Source: Alligator mississippiensis (Eukaryota; Chordata; Crocodylia; Alligatoridae). Taken from it: a DNA stretch of 64,000 nt. The translations under genes were made by a program, and so were the position numbers. The DNA lies in contig NC_081837.1 of NCBI RefSeq assembly GCF_030867095.1, positions 17,781,001-17,845,000 of the forward strand, in the 5' to 3' direction. Below, in pieces: positions 1-10,979 of this stretch. The stretch's first letter is position 1. Each line of letters opens with the position of its first letter. The notes under the pieces were generated by a model, which searched no databases, had not been told where the DNA came from, and was given only the letters and a program-made list of their open reading frames with translations.

Positions 1-235
1 TTTCAGCTCTGCCCAGAAAGCACATGGTAGGGTAGTGGATGAGGCTGAAGTTGGTTGTTTATTCTCAGTTCCTTATTTCTTGTTCCCAGTTTCTTTTTCA
101 CACCTAATCTATACCCAATAAAAAGCTTGTTATTAATGAATTACATATCCTAGAGAAAGAGCGTTTCATTGGCTATGCATATATACTAATTAATATGTAA
201 AACAATATCCTGCATCTAGCATAGAGCCCTAAATG
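1..235. other. AT-rich flank, nothing recognised
   Basis: This stretch is AT-rich and holds no convincing frame, RNA or repeat boundary that I can see. It precedes the tandem array that starts near 236. Confidence 0.5.
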
Positions 236-1545
236 AAGGTCAGATGAGGATGGGATTATGGGGCAAAATGCATCTTGGGCCGCCCGAAATTTTCTCTTCA
301 TGCCACTGGGGGACTGTCCCAAGAAATCCTGATCACAGTCCTACCCAGCCCAAAGCATGGTCTGGCCATGCCAGGCTGCCAGTCCCCATGCCCACTGTAC
401 TAAAGACAATGGCTTCAATAAGGACCTGGCTTTTGGGCTGAGATTATGATTGGCAATTCTTTTTGGGCCATCCCATGCCATGTCTCTCTGTCACTGTAGG
501 ACTCTCCTGGACATCTCTGGCCAGGGTATTGCCTGGCCCAAAGCATGGTTTATGCACGTCAGGGTGCCAAATGACCAGTCCCCCCATGCCCACTGTACTG
601 AGTACATGGGCTCCAATAAGCAACCAGTTTTGGCTGGGTTTCTGGTTGGAAATCTTTTTTGGGCCACCCCACGCCATGGCTCTGTGCCACAGGAGAATCT
701 GATGGACATTTCTGACTAGAGACGCCAGGCCCTTGCCATGCCAGGCTAGTAACTGGCAGCATCCCAGCCACTGTGCTAAGTATATGGACCAGAAAAAGGA
801 ACTGGAATTTGGGCTGGGATTACAGCTAGAAATCCTCTTGGGCCACCCCATGGCATACCTCTGTGCCATAGGTCAGCTCTCCTGGACCTCTCTGACCAGA
901 GACTTGCCCGGCCCAAAACACGGTTTGGCCGTGCCAGGCTTACAACTGACCCCCCAACACCCACAGCCACAGCACTAAATATATGGGTTTGAATTAGGAA
1001 CTGGTTTCTGGGCAGGGATTAGAGACGGAAATGGTTCTTGGCCCACCCAACACCATGTCTCTGGCACTGGGGCACACTCCTGGACATCTCTGACCAGAGT
1101 CTTGCACGGCTCAAAGCGTGGCTTGGCCCTGCCCCCCCAGCCCACACACACACTACTAACTACATGTGTTTGAGTAAGGAACTGGATCTTGGGCTGGAAT
1201 AATGGTTGGAAATCCATTTTGGGCCACCTCACAGCATGCCTCTGTGGCACCAGGGGACTGTCCTGGTCATCTCTGGTCAGAGTCCTGCCTGGCCCAAGAC
1301 CCAGTTTGGCTGTGCTAGGCTACCAACTGACAGCCCCCCGAGACATTGTACTAAGTATATGGGCCTGAATAAGGAACTGGGTTTTGGGCTGGGATGACAA
1401 CAAGCAATCCTCTTTGGGCCACCCCCTGCCATGCCTCCGTGGCACCGGAAGACTCTCCCGGACACCGCTGACCAGGGTCTTGCCTGATAGAAAGAGCACT
1501 TTGGCCATGCCAGGCACCAATTTACTCCCCATCCCCACGTCCTAT
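236..1545 (+). repeat. ~190-bp tandem repeat array, about seven degenerate copies
   Basis: A motif reading roughly TTGGGCCACCCCATGCCATG recurs near 275, 463, 659, 840, 1040, 1220 and 1417, giving a period of about 180 to 200 bp. Each unit continues with shared blocks (TGGACATCTCTGACCAGAG, GCCTGGCCCAAAGCATGG, CCCACTGTACTAAGTATATG, GAACTGGATTTTGGGCTGGGAT) in the same order. Copies are visibly diverged. Open frames of 60 to 90 codons occur on both strands but shift between units and contain stops, so they are by-products of the repeat. It looks like a degenerate satellite or an internal array of a transposable element. The array ends around 1540, where the unit pattern fades. Confidence 0.85.
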
Positions 1546-1867
1546 TTACATTTCTACCAATAAGGAGCTGCCCTTATGCTGGGATCCTGGGGCCAAACCC
1601 TCATGAAATCATCCCAAAACATGTCCCCACTACCAAGGGAGCCTCCGGAAGAAATCTGGGCATGTCCCTGCCTCGCTTTTTGAGTGTGCGCCTGCCAGTT
1701 GACACCCAACCCTTAAGACCTTTATGTTGCTGTTCCACCAGGCACTGGATGGTAGGACGACTGCCTGCATGCAAATACAGGGCACCGGTACACGTGATGC
1801 AACTCTGCTCCGATGCATAGTCAGAGCAGACCCGATTAACTGAGTTTGCTGCCAGTCTGCTGAAGCA

Positions 1868-2058
1868 TGCTAATTAGTGCACTCCAGCAGCCTCTGCATC
1901 GTGTATTCAGTTGACTGTCCCCGTGTTTTAAAATGGCAGCGCCAGCACTTTAACTAAAGCTCTTCTAACAAGCTTTGTTAAAGCGCCCCTGCCGCCATTT
2001 TGAAGCACAGGACGCTGAATACATGTAACCCTGCAGCCGACTTAATTAGAGTGGCTCT
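1868..2058. mobile_element. Palindromic MITE-like element
   Basis: The sequence folds back on itself around about 1967. The left arm (about 1885-1955, including TGTATTCAG and TTTTAAAATGGCAGCGCC) is matched by the reverse complement of the right arm (about 1977-2050, including GGCGGCATTTTGAAGC-like sequence and CTGAATACATG). There is no coding capacity. Near-full-length inverted repeats of this kind are typical of non-autonomous DNA transposons of the foldback or MITE type. The superfamily cannot be assigned because I could not fix a target-site duplication. Confidence 0.6.
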
Positions 2059-2442
2059 CAGAGCCGTTCTGTTTAAAGCAGGCCCTCTCTCCACCCCAGA
2101 GCATGTATATAGAGGCCCCTAGGGATTTTTCAACAGCTTTTCACACTTACCTCCAGCCGCCACCCAGAAGCTTGGTAAAGTAACTTAAAGCTGGGTGTTG
2201 AAATTTAAAGCAACCTGCTCACTCACTAGCAAACATTAAATTAGAACAAGTTTATTACAAAGGAGAAGGGGAACAGTGGTACTCCAGAGCAAAACCTTAA
2301 CTATTAGCCTTCATTTGTAACTAAAAATGGATCACAGTCACAGTCAGTGGAAAACCAACCTAGGGAGCTCCCGCCTAGCCGAGTCACTGGGGAAGCGAGT
2401 CTCACCCACGGCTGCCATCCAGGGACCACCTGCAGTCCAAAA

Positions 2443-2640
2443 GAAATTCCTTACTCAAGCCTGTATACTTAGTGCAGTGGGCATGGGGGGCTGCCAGTTA
2501 GCAGCCTGGCACGAAGCTAAACTCTGATCAGGGGTGTCCGGGAGAGTCCTCTGGTGCCACAGAAGCATGGCGTGGGGTGGCCCAAGAAGCATTTCCATAT
2601 CTAGTCCCAGCCCAAAAGCCAGTTCCTGGTATCCACAGAC
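2443..2640 (-). repeat. Single inverted copy of the 236-1545 repeat unit
   Basis: Read on the minus strand this block reproduces the unit of the upstream array: the TTGGGCCACCCCACGCCATG motif, then TGGCACCAGAGGACTCTC, the CTGATCAGAG segment, the CCAGGCTGC segment and CCCACTGCACTAAGTATAC. It is one complete unit, opposite in direction to the seven copies at 236-1545 and separated from them by about 900 bp that contains the palindromic element. Confidence 0.8.
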
Positions 2641-4240
2641 AAGGGGATGGTGTTCCCACGCCAGTGAAATCTGTCTGCCCCCGGGGTGCAGCTGTATGTG
2701 ACCTAGATCAGAAATGCGCCAACTCAAGGCAGGTTCCGGAGGTGAGAAACAAGCAGAGTCTGAAGTGAGGGACGATGGTTGTGGGATGTGCTTGCTCCTT
2801 CCCCCCGGGGGCCGTTGCCATCCTTTGGGGGGAGCTGTGCAGGACCCCAGGCCTTACCAAGGTGGCGGTCCTAGAGATCTCAGCAGCAAACTCATTGGGC
2901 TGCACTGGTTTGCTCTCCTGAGTCCTTCTTCGACACGACCAGTGCTTCACAGCGCAGACGGTACCAGCTCCCTCCCGCCCTGCACTTGGTGCCACAGGCC
3001 AGCGGCAGTGACGTGTGGCTGAGCAGCCTGGGCTGTGCCAGGTGTCGAGAGGTTGTGCCTGAGTCACACACAGGTCACAAGAGGGGAATGTTCCCATAAG
3101 TGTTGCTCTTAGGGCTGGTCAAAGAGGGCAAGTGGCCCTTCACCTGGGATTCAGTCACCAGAGGACCTTGGGGCTGGGGAGCACAGCACAGGGGAGAAGG
3201 TATCGCTGCTGCAGAGCACGCAGGGGCAGTGAGTGGGGTGGGCAGGGATGGACAGAGGGCCCTTGAGTGCAGGAGCAGCAAGCTTGGGGGGTTACATTTC
3301 TGCTATCTCTTTGCAGGGGGTTCCCGTGGGTCTGTCTGAGAGATATGCAAAGGAATCAAGTCCAGACTCTAATGTGTCACTCTGGGCCTTGCTCCAGCCC
3401 CCAGCACTTCCCCAACCAGCTCCAGGATGTGCATGAGGCCCAGCGCTGATGGCCCACCTGGGACCTTTGTCCACTAACCCGAACGTGAAGCAGGAAGGGT
3501 CCCAGATGCCAGAGCCTCCCTGCAAACCAGTGATTTCCCATCCTTTCCCCAGCCTGCCTATGCCTCTGCGCCCTGGAACAGAGGCCCCAAGCACAGATAT
3601 CCCCACACACACCATCCTCACAATGCTCCAGGCTGAGCCAGGCACCCGGGGAGCCAGAAACCTCAGGGGCCGTTTCGAACCACGGTTTGTAGCCCCAAGA
3701 GATTCGAAAAGCTTCCAAATCACGAGCCCTGGGGATTTATCCAGCTCAGCCTTCCCCGCTGCTGGGGAGAGCACTTCTGACATGCAGGTGACACTTCTCT
3801 GCTGTGTTAGAGCTACCATAGCTGTGAGGAAAGACTGAGGGGCTAAGCCCTGCAAGGTGCTGGGTGAAGAGGCTGTGCTTCCCCAGTGTTGTCCCATGCG
3901 TCGGGTAGTGGGCCAAGCTGGCTCAACTGGCTGGATCCCAGGGAGGATGGAGCCTGCTCTGACCACAGCAAACGGTCTTGCTCTGTCCGGTGGGACAGCT
4001 GAGCCCTCTGCTTGTACTGCTGAGAGCCAAGGTTGAAACCCCACGGAGGAGTCGTGACCGGGGCTGCTGAGCAGCACTTGGTGCACAGGCAGCTCCGCTG
4101 TTTCCTGCCGCACTTGAGCAGCAAAATAGGAAATCCCTGGCCGAGGTGTTACATGGTGTGACTCTGAAATGCTGAGGAGATCAGACTAGCCCGGAGAGAG
4201 GGCCCCACACAGCTCACGGGGCAGGAACTTTGTTCTGAGC
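2641..4240. other. No recognised gene
   Basis: The region is GC-moderate with overlapping open frames on both strands, including one of 273 codons on the minus strand at 3292-4113. That frame shows no familiar domain, no splice context and ordinary low-complexity composition, so I treat it as chance. I see no RNA gene. Confidence 0.5.
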
Positions 4241-4299
4241 TATGAGCAGACATGGGACATTTGTTACATATGTTTGTGCTGCAGCGCCAGGCACTTTTA

Positions 4300-4505
4300 A
4301 AAGCACCCGGTGCTGCATTACATACATTTGTATAAACAGTGAAATGCATGTCAGCGCTGAGAAAACAGTGGTGGTGCACTTTCGAAGTAAAACACATCAA
4401 AAACGTTTTAGTTCAAAACCACACTGCTGCCATTTTCTCAGCACTGATGCACATTTCACTGTTTATATGAATGCAGGCGACGCAGCACCAGACACATCAG
4501 CTCGT
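4300..4505. mobile_element. Second palindromic MITE-like element
   Basis: The left arm at about 4308-4400 (ATAAACAGTGAAATGCATG, then CAGCGCTGAGAAAA, then AAAACACATCAAAAACG) is matched by the reverse complement of about 4400-4497 (ATAAACAGTGAAATGTGCATC, CAGTGCTGAGAAAA, AAAACGTTTTTGATG). The centre lies near 4400. Each arm is about 90 bp with high visual identity and no coding potential. It resembles the 1.9-kb element in architecture but not obviously in sequence. Confidence 0.7.
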
Positions 4506-5420
4506 GTACAGAGAAGACTCGATTAATTGAGTCTGCTCCAACACACGGGATCTCTGGCCCATTACAGCAGACAAATATACGTGGATAAATGTCCAAGGTG
4601 CCTAAGGAGGCGCACAGCATCGCAGTGGTTAAAGGAAGAGATGGTACAGAAGGGCTAATGCACCACACATCGCACAAGGTAGCCCCACATCACCTGCAAT
4701 GGGAGCAGGAACCTCCTTGCTTGAACTCAGCCCCCTGATTTAGTCAGTTCAATTCTCAAGTCCAGAAATGCAAACATTTGAAATATCCATATTTAAAACT
4801 GCAGGTGGCCACGTACATCTCATTAGGGGATCTGTGCGTGGGGTGTCCCCATATCTTGTCTGTCCTGTCTGACCGGTCTGTAAACACAGCCGCCCACCCA
4901 GCAGTGGCTGCATCTGTGTGCTGGGAGGGACGTGACTGTGGGAAGAGGCGCACTGTGTCTCCTGTTGGAGCTTGTGCAGTACCGGGGCCAGGTGCCTCAA
5001 ACCTCCCCCCAAAAGAACGTGTGTCCTCAGCAGCCTGGTGTCTCCCTGCTACCCCTGCACACACGGAGCTGCCAGCGGCTCCTGGCTCTTATTTGACTGA
5101 GAAAGTCACAGACCAGGGGAGCAAAACCCCTTCCGTGAAAACTCAGCACATCACCTCATCCACCACTGTGCTAAACCCCTCCTGCCTCTCCAGCCAGGCA
5201 CAGCTCTTGTATCACTCAGCCCTGCTTCCTTTCTTGATGCTGATAGCAGAACAGACCATGTCTCTGCGTCCCAGCTCCTGGGGACTCACTGGAAGGAAAA
5301 GCCAGGTTTCACTTTGGCCTTGACTACCCCAAAAGCTAAGCACCTCCTGCTCCCCTCACGCTGCAGTCCCCCTGGGCAGCCCAGGCACAGCCCCAGGCAG
5401 CAGGGCTGAGCACTGATCCA
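4506..5420. other. No recognised gene
   Basis: An open frame of 181 codons lies on the plus strand at 4778-5323, overlapped by frames on the other strand. It has no recognisable domain and no supporting splice or promoter context. I find no repeat boundary in this stretch. Confidence 0.4.
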
Positions 5421-5424
5421 GTCA

Positions 5425-5640
5425 GATGACAGGATCCCAGAGCAGTGGGGCTGGGAGGGACCTCCAGAGCTCACATCTAACCCCTGCCTGAGGCAGGACC
5501 AGCCCTGGCCAACCCATGCCAGGCACATCCACTGACTGGCCTCTTAGCAACACTACAGTCAACCCTGACACTACACTGGACATAACATGTAAACTGGCCA
5601 CAGCTAAAGCAGAGGGGTTACCCCAATACCTTGGACTGGG
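5425..5640 (-). mobile_element. CR1-like LINE 3' fragment
   Basis: The block begins with an AGTGGGGCTGGGAGGGACCTCC-type stretch followed by CCAACCCCTGCCTGAGGCAGGACCA-like sequence and continues with CAACCCTGACACTACA and CTAAAGCAGAGG. The same order appears at 8035-8230 and, in part, at 20853-20940. This is the reverse complement of a CR1-type 3' end, so the element points to the minus strand and is 5'-truncated. Confidence 0.6.
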
Positions 5641-6900
5641 GACCCAGGGAGTCTTTGGGAAAATGAAAGCTCGGGAGACAGGAGTTTCCACTCCACTCAC
5701 GTAGGTTTTCTCAGCACTCACTGCAGGGGAGCAGCAATCAGCCAGGAAAGAAGCCCTCTCCCAGGCCAGCTCCACAGAGCAGCAGGGAGAGCTGTATGAC
5801 CTGGCTTTGCTATGCTATGGGGCTCAGCCCCGGTGCTGAGAGATAAGAGGGAGCCAGGGGAGAGAGACAACAGTATGGCGGGTGCTGCAGGGTTAGGAGA
5901 GGAGCCTGGTCTCTCGTTGCTGCAGACACTCTCGGGTCTTCCAGGGGGTGCCATTGTGTGGTCACATAGCTCACAGGCTGGTGGCACTGGTTCCCTTCTG
6001 CCCAGATGCCTTGGTCTTCTGAATCCGGGCAGGAATTGAGATCAGACCATGCCAGGGTAGCACCCACCGGGGGGTTTTTTAGGTCTACAAAGCAGGAAAG
6101 CAGGGCAGCGTCCTCCCCTGCGTGACCATGCACAGGCTGTGCCTCTGGTCTGCTTGTTCCCAGTGTATTTCCCCTCCTGCCTTCCAGAATGTGCCCAGGC
6201 CTGAAGGAGCTGTGCACCAGCACTGGGGTGGGACAGGGAATCAAGGCTGGTCCAGTGTAGCTACATGCACTGCACAGCCCAACACAGAGGGAGCAGGATG
6301 GAACAACTGCTGCTTTGTACCCAGTTGTCCCAGATGGATGTCAGCACAGTTGCATGTTATGGGCAGGCTACAACAAATAGCTGCTTCTGTCTAAAGAAGC
6401 ACAGAGGCACATAAATAACCAGCATCTAATATATACTACAAGGCAGTTTACCACAATACCATATAACAGGAAATAAAACAATATAATATAACTTAACCTA
6501 GCCTAACCTAACATCATATATAGGGGGAAAGGAGAGGCAGGGAGGGTGGTGAGGGCTGGAGAGGGAGGGGGCAGAACAGAGGGAGTAGCTTTCTGGTGCT
6601 GATTTTCTTCCCTCCATCGTACAGCCCCCAAATCCACTCCTTCATGCTTGATGTCCTGCAGACCAGGTCCTGAAATACAAAAAGGCAACAGAGAAACTTT
6701 CAGCAACTTCCCAGGTGGCAGAGGAGGGAGAAAAAACAAAGGGTGACTTATAGGGGTGTGCAGAGACCACCACACAGCTGGAATCACCTGTCAGGACCCT
6801 TAGCAAATACTCTGAGCACAGCCTTGCTGTCCCACAGGGCACCAGCCCATCAGAGCTGTCTTCACCCATCCATCCTGCCCAGCTGCCTAGATGTTCGTCC
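5641..6900. other. No recognised gene; short AT-rich tract
   Basis: No gene is visible. Around 6400-6525 there is an AT-rich tract with TATAATATAAC and CTTAACCTAGCCTAACCTAAC runs, too short and irregular to be telomeric repeat. The rest is unassigned. Confidence 0.45.
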
Positions 6901-6914
6901 TGACTAACATCAGC

Positions 6915-7075
6915 TGAGTCACAAGAGTAGAAACTTCTACCAAGGAGACAGGGTGGACCCCACAGTGTGCTGGGGTTCCCACAGCACTGACACCTGCTGC
7001 CTGCCTGGGACATATGTTGGAAATCCAGTCTCTAGCAGTGGGAACTGTCCCCAGGGGTAGGGCAAACAATGCCCC
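6915..7075 (+). repeat. Duplicated block, copy 1 (pairs with 9535-9690)
   Basis: The run AGAAACTTCTACCAAGGAGACAGGGTGG, then TTCCCACAGCACTGAC, CCTGCTGCCTGC and ACATATGTTGGAAATC, reappears in the same order at 9535-9690 with substitutions. Neither copy has a conserved open frame. It is either a dispersed repeat or a local duplication. Confidence 0.7.
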
Positions 7076-8034
7076 CATGCACTGAGGAAGCTTGCCCACG
7101 GTGCCAAGAAGAGGCAGGCACCAAACCCTAGGCCCTCTCCCCACTGAGCTCTACCCAGTAGCCACTGGGGCTCTACTGTTCTTGCATCTTACCAGGAGGG
7201 AGCTGGGGGCCGCGGGTCACAGTCCGTGTTCCCAGAGAGGCGTGGGAACTGCCATAGTACAGCCGTAGAATCATCTTCAGTGGCTGCGGTGAAAGGCATC
7301 GTGACATGGCATCAGTGAGAGAGAAAAAAACTCATGGGATTAAAACCAATACAAAACCATGGCCACACCCTGATCCCAACGGGGCGGCACCCCCGGCAAT
7401 GCCCATGGCTGTGCCTGGGTGAATGCACTGCTGATACAGCTCTCAGATGGGCCAGTGAAAGCTGCTCTGTTGCTAACCCTCACTTCCATCCAGCTATTCG
7501 TTCCCGGTCCCTATTCCAGGGTTAGGCCCCCTAAACCTCTCACTGCTGCTATCAATTCCTGCCCAGGGCCCCTTCCCTCGAAGATGTGTCCTAGAAGACT
7601 TCCTTGGAGTCCCAGCTGTGGGGCTCCTAGGTGTCAAGAGATATCTCTGGTGAGTAACACAAGACATGTCTGAGGGGAGAGGTGATGGAGCTGCCTCCAA
7701 AACTCAGCCATCTTGTGTGAGCGCAGCCACTTCTGCTTTACACAAAGTTCCCATCACTGTAAATAATTTCAAGGCTTGGAAGCCCCCAATGCATGTGCTT
7801 CTGGAGATAATCTCTGTACAGGCCAAAGGCTGCACAAAGCAGTTGCTGTAGGGGGATACTGGGAAACTTAAGAGGAGACCAACCATAGAAAGCAGATTTC
7901 GGATGCTGCACCAAGCTGCACAGTTCTTGCCTGGAATCTGGAAATAAAATACAAATTATTTCCAATGGACTACCAGTTCTCAAAAGTAAAAAGAAACATT
8001 CACTAGTAACTTCACGTGAACAACGTAAAACATA

Positions 8035-8480
8035 AAATCGTAGAGAAGTGGGGCTGGAAGAAGGGACCACCAGAGGTCACAGCCAGTCCAACCCCTGCCT
8101 GAGAGAGGAACATCTCTATCCAAACCATCCTATACAATCCATCATCTAAACTCTACATCAGACTGCCCTCAACCCTGACATGACGCAAGACGTAACACCC
8201 TCACCTGCCACAGGTGAAGCAGGAGAACCATGGCAGCCAACGTCCTGCTTCTATGAAATGTTATCAATATACACTTGAGAGATCTTGCATACAAGCCACA
8301 CTCCCCACTACAGAGGAAGGAACCCCGCACCCCGACAGACCATACCAATCTCACCATGGGGTAAAATTCTTTCCTGACCCCAAATGTGGCGTTGGTCTGA
8401 TCCTAGGCAGATGGGTAAGACCCTCTAGCCAGGAGCCTCTGGCTTTGGTCCCAGCAGGAGCATTGGCACAGCACAGTCAA
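8035..8480 (-). mobile_element. CR1-like LINE 3' fragment (longer copy)
   Basis: It starts with a GTAGAGAAGTGGGGCTGGAAG stretch, passes through CCAACCCCTGCCTGAGAGAGG, CTCAACCCTGACATGACGCA and TAACACCCTCACCTGCCAC, and ends after AAATTCTTTCCTGACCCCAAA and GTAAGACCCTCTAGCCAGG. The order matches the shorter copies at 5425 and 20853. Read on the minus strand it is a 5'-truncated CR1-class element. Just downstream, 8605-8665 holds a small direct repeat of GGATTCTCACTTG. Confidence 0.65.
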
Positions 8481-9534
8481 GGTCCCCAGTCATAACACCC
8501 TCAAGGCACATATGTCCCAAAACATAACACCTTCACCTGCCTGTCTCCCCTGACGTCATAAAGAGGAAGAACAATCTGAGTGGCCTCAAGCTAATTCAAT
8601 TCCCTTGCTTGAAGGGGATTCTCACTTGAAGCTTGGATTCTCACTTGGATTCTCACTTGAAGCTGAGATGACATGTAAACATATTCCAGCCCAGCACATG
8701 AAAGGGAAATTTCAGATACATCCTTACCACACGGGCCATTGCTGGAGTGCAGAACTGGAAAATCAGTTACCACTAACAGACATGATACCTTTTGCAATGG
8801 CTCCAAGACATGCTGGATCCTCCCCTTCCCAGTGGGTCGAAGCTGACCAGGACTCCAAGTTTTTCCTGTCTGGAAAGTTTAACATGATGTTACTGGCAGA
8901 ACTGTGAAGTCCAAGAGGTGCCCAGGAGGCCCGCTGTGTTAGGACTCGGGCAAGAGAAGACTGTGCACCAACCCAGTACTTCTACTCCCAAGGGATGCAA
9001 TTAGGAAAGGTGGAAAAATACAGGAGCTACTGCATGAAGAACATCTCCACAGGAGCTTTAGGATTTCTGTTCCAATTGTATGATAAACAGCTGACAAAAG
9101 CCTCCCAGTTGCTCAGCAGTTTCACCTACCCATTAAGGCTGCCATGCTCTGCCACCTGATCTTGCAGGTTCCAGGCTTGGAGACATTGGCCAATAGCCCC
9201 TAGGCAGAATGGGGTTTTCTACATGTCTGTACAAAACATGAATTATCTCAGTGGGAACCTCTGAGAAAGGCAAAAGCTGCAAAGGGACATTCATGGACAA
9301 AGGTTCCTGCATCATGAGTCTAGAGGAGGCCGGGGCACAAACCTCTGCTTCCAGCAGTACCAAACGTCTGATCTTGCATCACAAGGTTGGCTTCCCTGGC
9401 AGTGGGGCCAGGGTGAGTGATAGCACTGGCATGGTGTCATATGGGAATTGGAGGGCACATTGTATTTCCATCACCTTCTCTCTCTGTCCATCCTGTCCAT
9501 TTGGCTAGAAGTTGATACTTGGGATACAATAAGC

Positions 9535-9690
9535 ATCCCAAGAATCAGAAACTCCTGTCAGGGAGACAGGGTGGGTCCCATGGGTTTCCATTCCCACAGC
9601 ACTGATAGGTGCTGCCTGCTAGAGACACATGTTGGAAATCTAGCTTCAAGCAGTATGAAGTATCCCCATGGGTAGTGGCCTGAAGGGATC
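9535..9690 (+). repeat. Duplicated block, copy 2 (pairs with 6915-7075)
   Basis: It shares with 6915-7075 the ordered segments AGAAACTCCTGTCAGGGAGAC, TTCCCACAGCACTGATAGG, TGCTGCCTGC and ACACATGTTGGAAATC. The two copies lie about 2.6 kb apart in the same orientation. Confidence 0.7.
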
Positions 9691-10686
9691 CTAGCCTGGG
9701 TTCAAAGGCACAAGTGGACAGCTGGGAGAAAAACTCACCTCTGCCTGCCCTGTCTTCTTCCCAGACATGGCATCATCCTTGGTCCATGCCCTCTGAAAAG
9801 ATCAAAGCATTTCTGTTTAGACCATGCAGTCCTGGCCACGGGGCTGCATCCCACTCACCTGAGGAAAAAACATGGACTGGGCCTTGTCACTAACCTGATG
9901 CATGGGATTTAAGGAGTAGGACAGAGGGTATTTCAAACCAGTTATGTCTTGTTTGGATTGATAGCATTGCAGGAGGCTGCCCCTGAGACCCAGAGTGAGC
10001 CTCAGTCCTCAGCTGTCTAGTGCCCCATGTGCCCAAATGCTACCAGTCTTGTCCTTAGCCACTATATCTCCTGAGAGGCATAAGTGGCTCCATCTGTCCC
10101 TGTAGCCATACCCATGCCTTGCAGGTGGTACTTCATATCACTTCAGGGGGTCCCTGGCTCCATCACAACACTTGGACCGCTCAGGCCTCAAACCTTTGTT
10201 GGGGCTTCAGCCTTCCTGGCTTTGGTCCTTTTTCTCTGGCTGTGCTCCGTCAGCCAAGGTCCATGGCCTTGGACTTCAGGTTCTGGACTTCAATCCCATC
10301 TTGCCCTTCTCAGCGCCCTTAGGCCCCTGACCCTGGTCTTGCCCATCTTGGGCTACTTGGGCCCCTGGCCCTGCTCTCAACCACCTTGAGCTGCTTGGTC
10401 CCCTCGCCCTAGCCCTGGCAAAGCTGCTGCCTTGCATCCCCACCCCCAGGGTCCCTGACCCAGGCTGGGCTGCTCTCATGCTGCTCAGGCCCTTTAAGGT
10501 CTCTCCCCTCTGCACAGCTCTATGCTGGGTGCCTCGCAGGTGCCCCCGTGACTTCCATACCACCCCCATAGCCACAACCCAGTCCTCCAGTCTTAGACTT
10601 CAGTGTAACACAAGTATAAGCAAGCAGCTTCCCAAGCTAAACTTTACCCTCACTCTGGGTCAATGCCCCACCACAAGGCATACCTC

Positions 10687-10977
10687 CCTTTAGCTAGGCT
10701 GACCATAACAAGATCATGGACATCCGGGACATTGCCCCAAACCTCTCCTCCCGCACTCTCACAAGCTGGCAGGGGGCTGGGTCGCCTTTAGGTGGGCAGC
10801 CGTTCCTGGCTGCTGCCTGCTAGCTGCGTTGTGCCACTCAGTGCCGTTCTGACTCCCTACCCTGCACCCCTGCATTTCCGAGGCACCCATTATAATTCTT
10901 CTCAGCCAGCCAGGCTGACCTCTTTAATCTGGGACTGTCTCAGCAAACCAGGCCAGGTGGTCACCCTTCCTTTAGCT
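10687..10977. mobile_element. DNA-transposon-like insertion with 9-bp target-site duplication
   Basis: The nonamer CCTTTAGCT occurs at 10687-10695 and again at 10969-10977. The DNA between begins AGGCTGACCATAAC and ends GGTGGTCACCCTT, so the two ends are imperfect inverted repeats (AGGCTGACCA against AAGGGTGACCA). The interior of about 270 bp has no open frame of note. A 9-bp duplication is typical of Mutator-like elements, whereas hAT elements make 8 bp; one extra matching base by chance would allow hAT. Confidence 0.6.
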
Positions 10978-10979
10978 GC

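Noticed and set aside
3292-4113. 273-codon minus-strand frame
   Set aside because: No domain, no splice or promoter signals, biased composition and overlapping frames on the other strand; chance in GC-rich DNA.
6485-6512. Interstitial telomere-like sequence (CCTAAC words)
   Set aside because: Only two to three imperfect six-base words are present, far short of a TTAGGG array.
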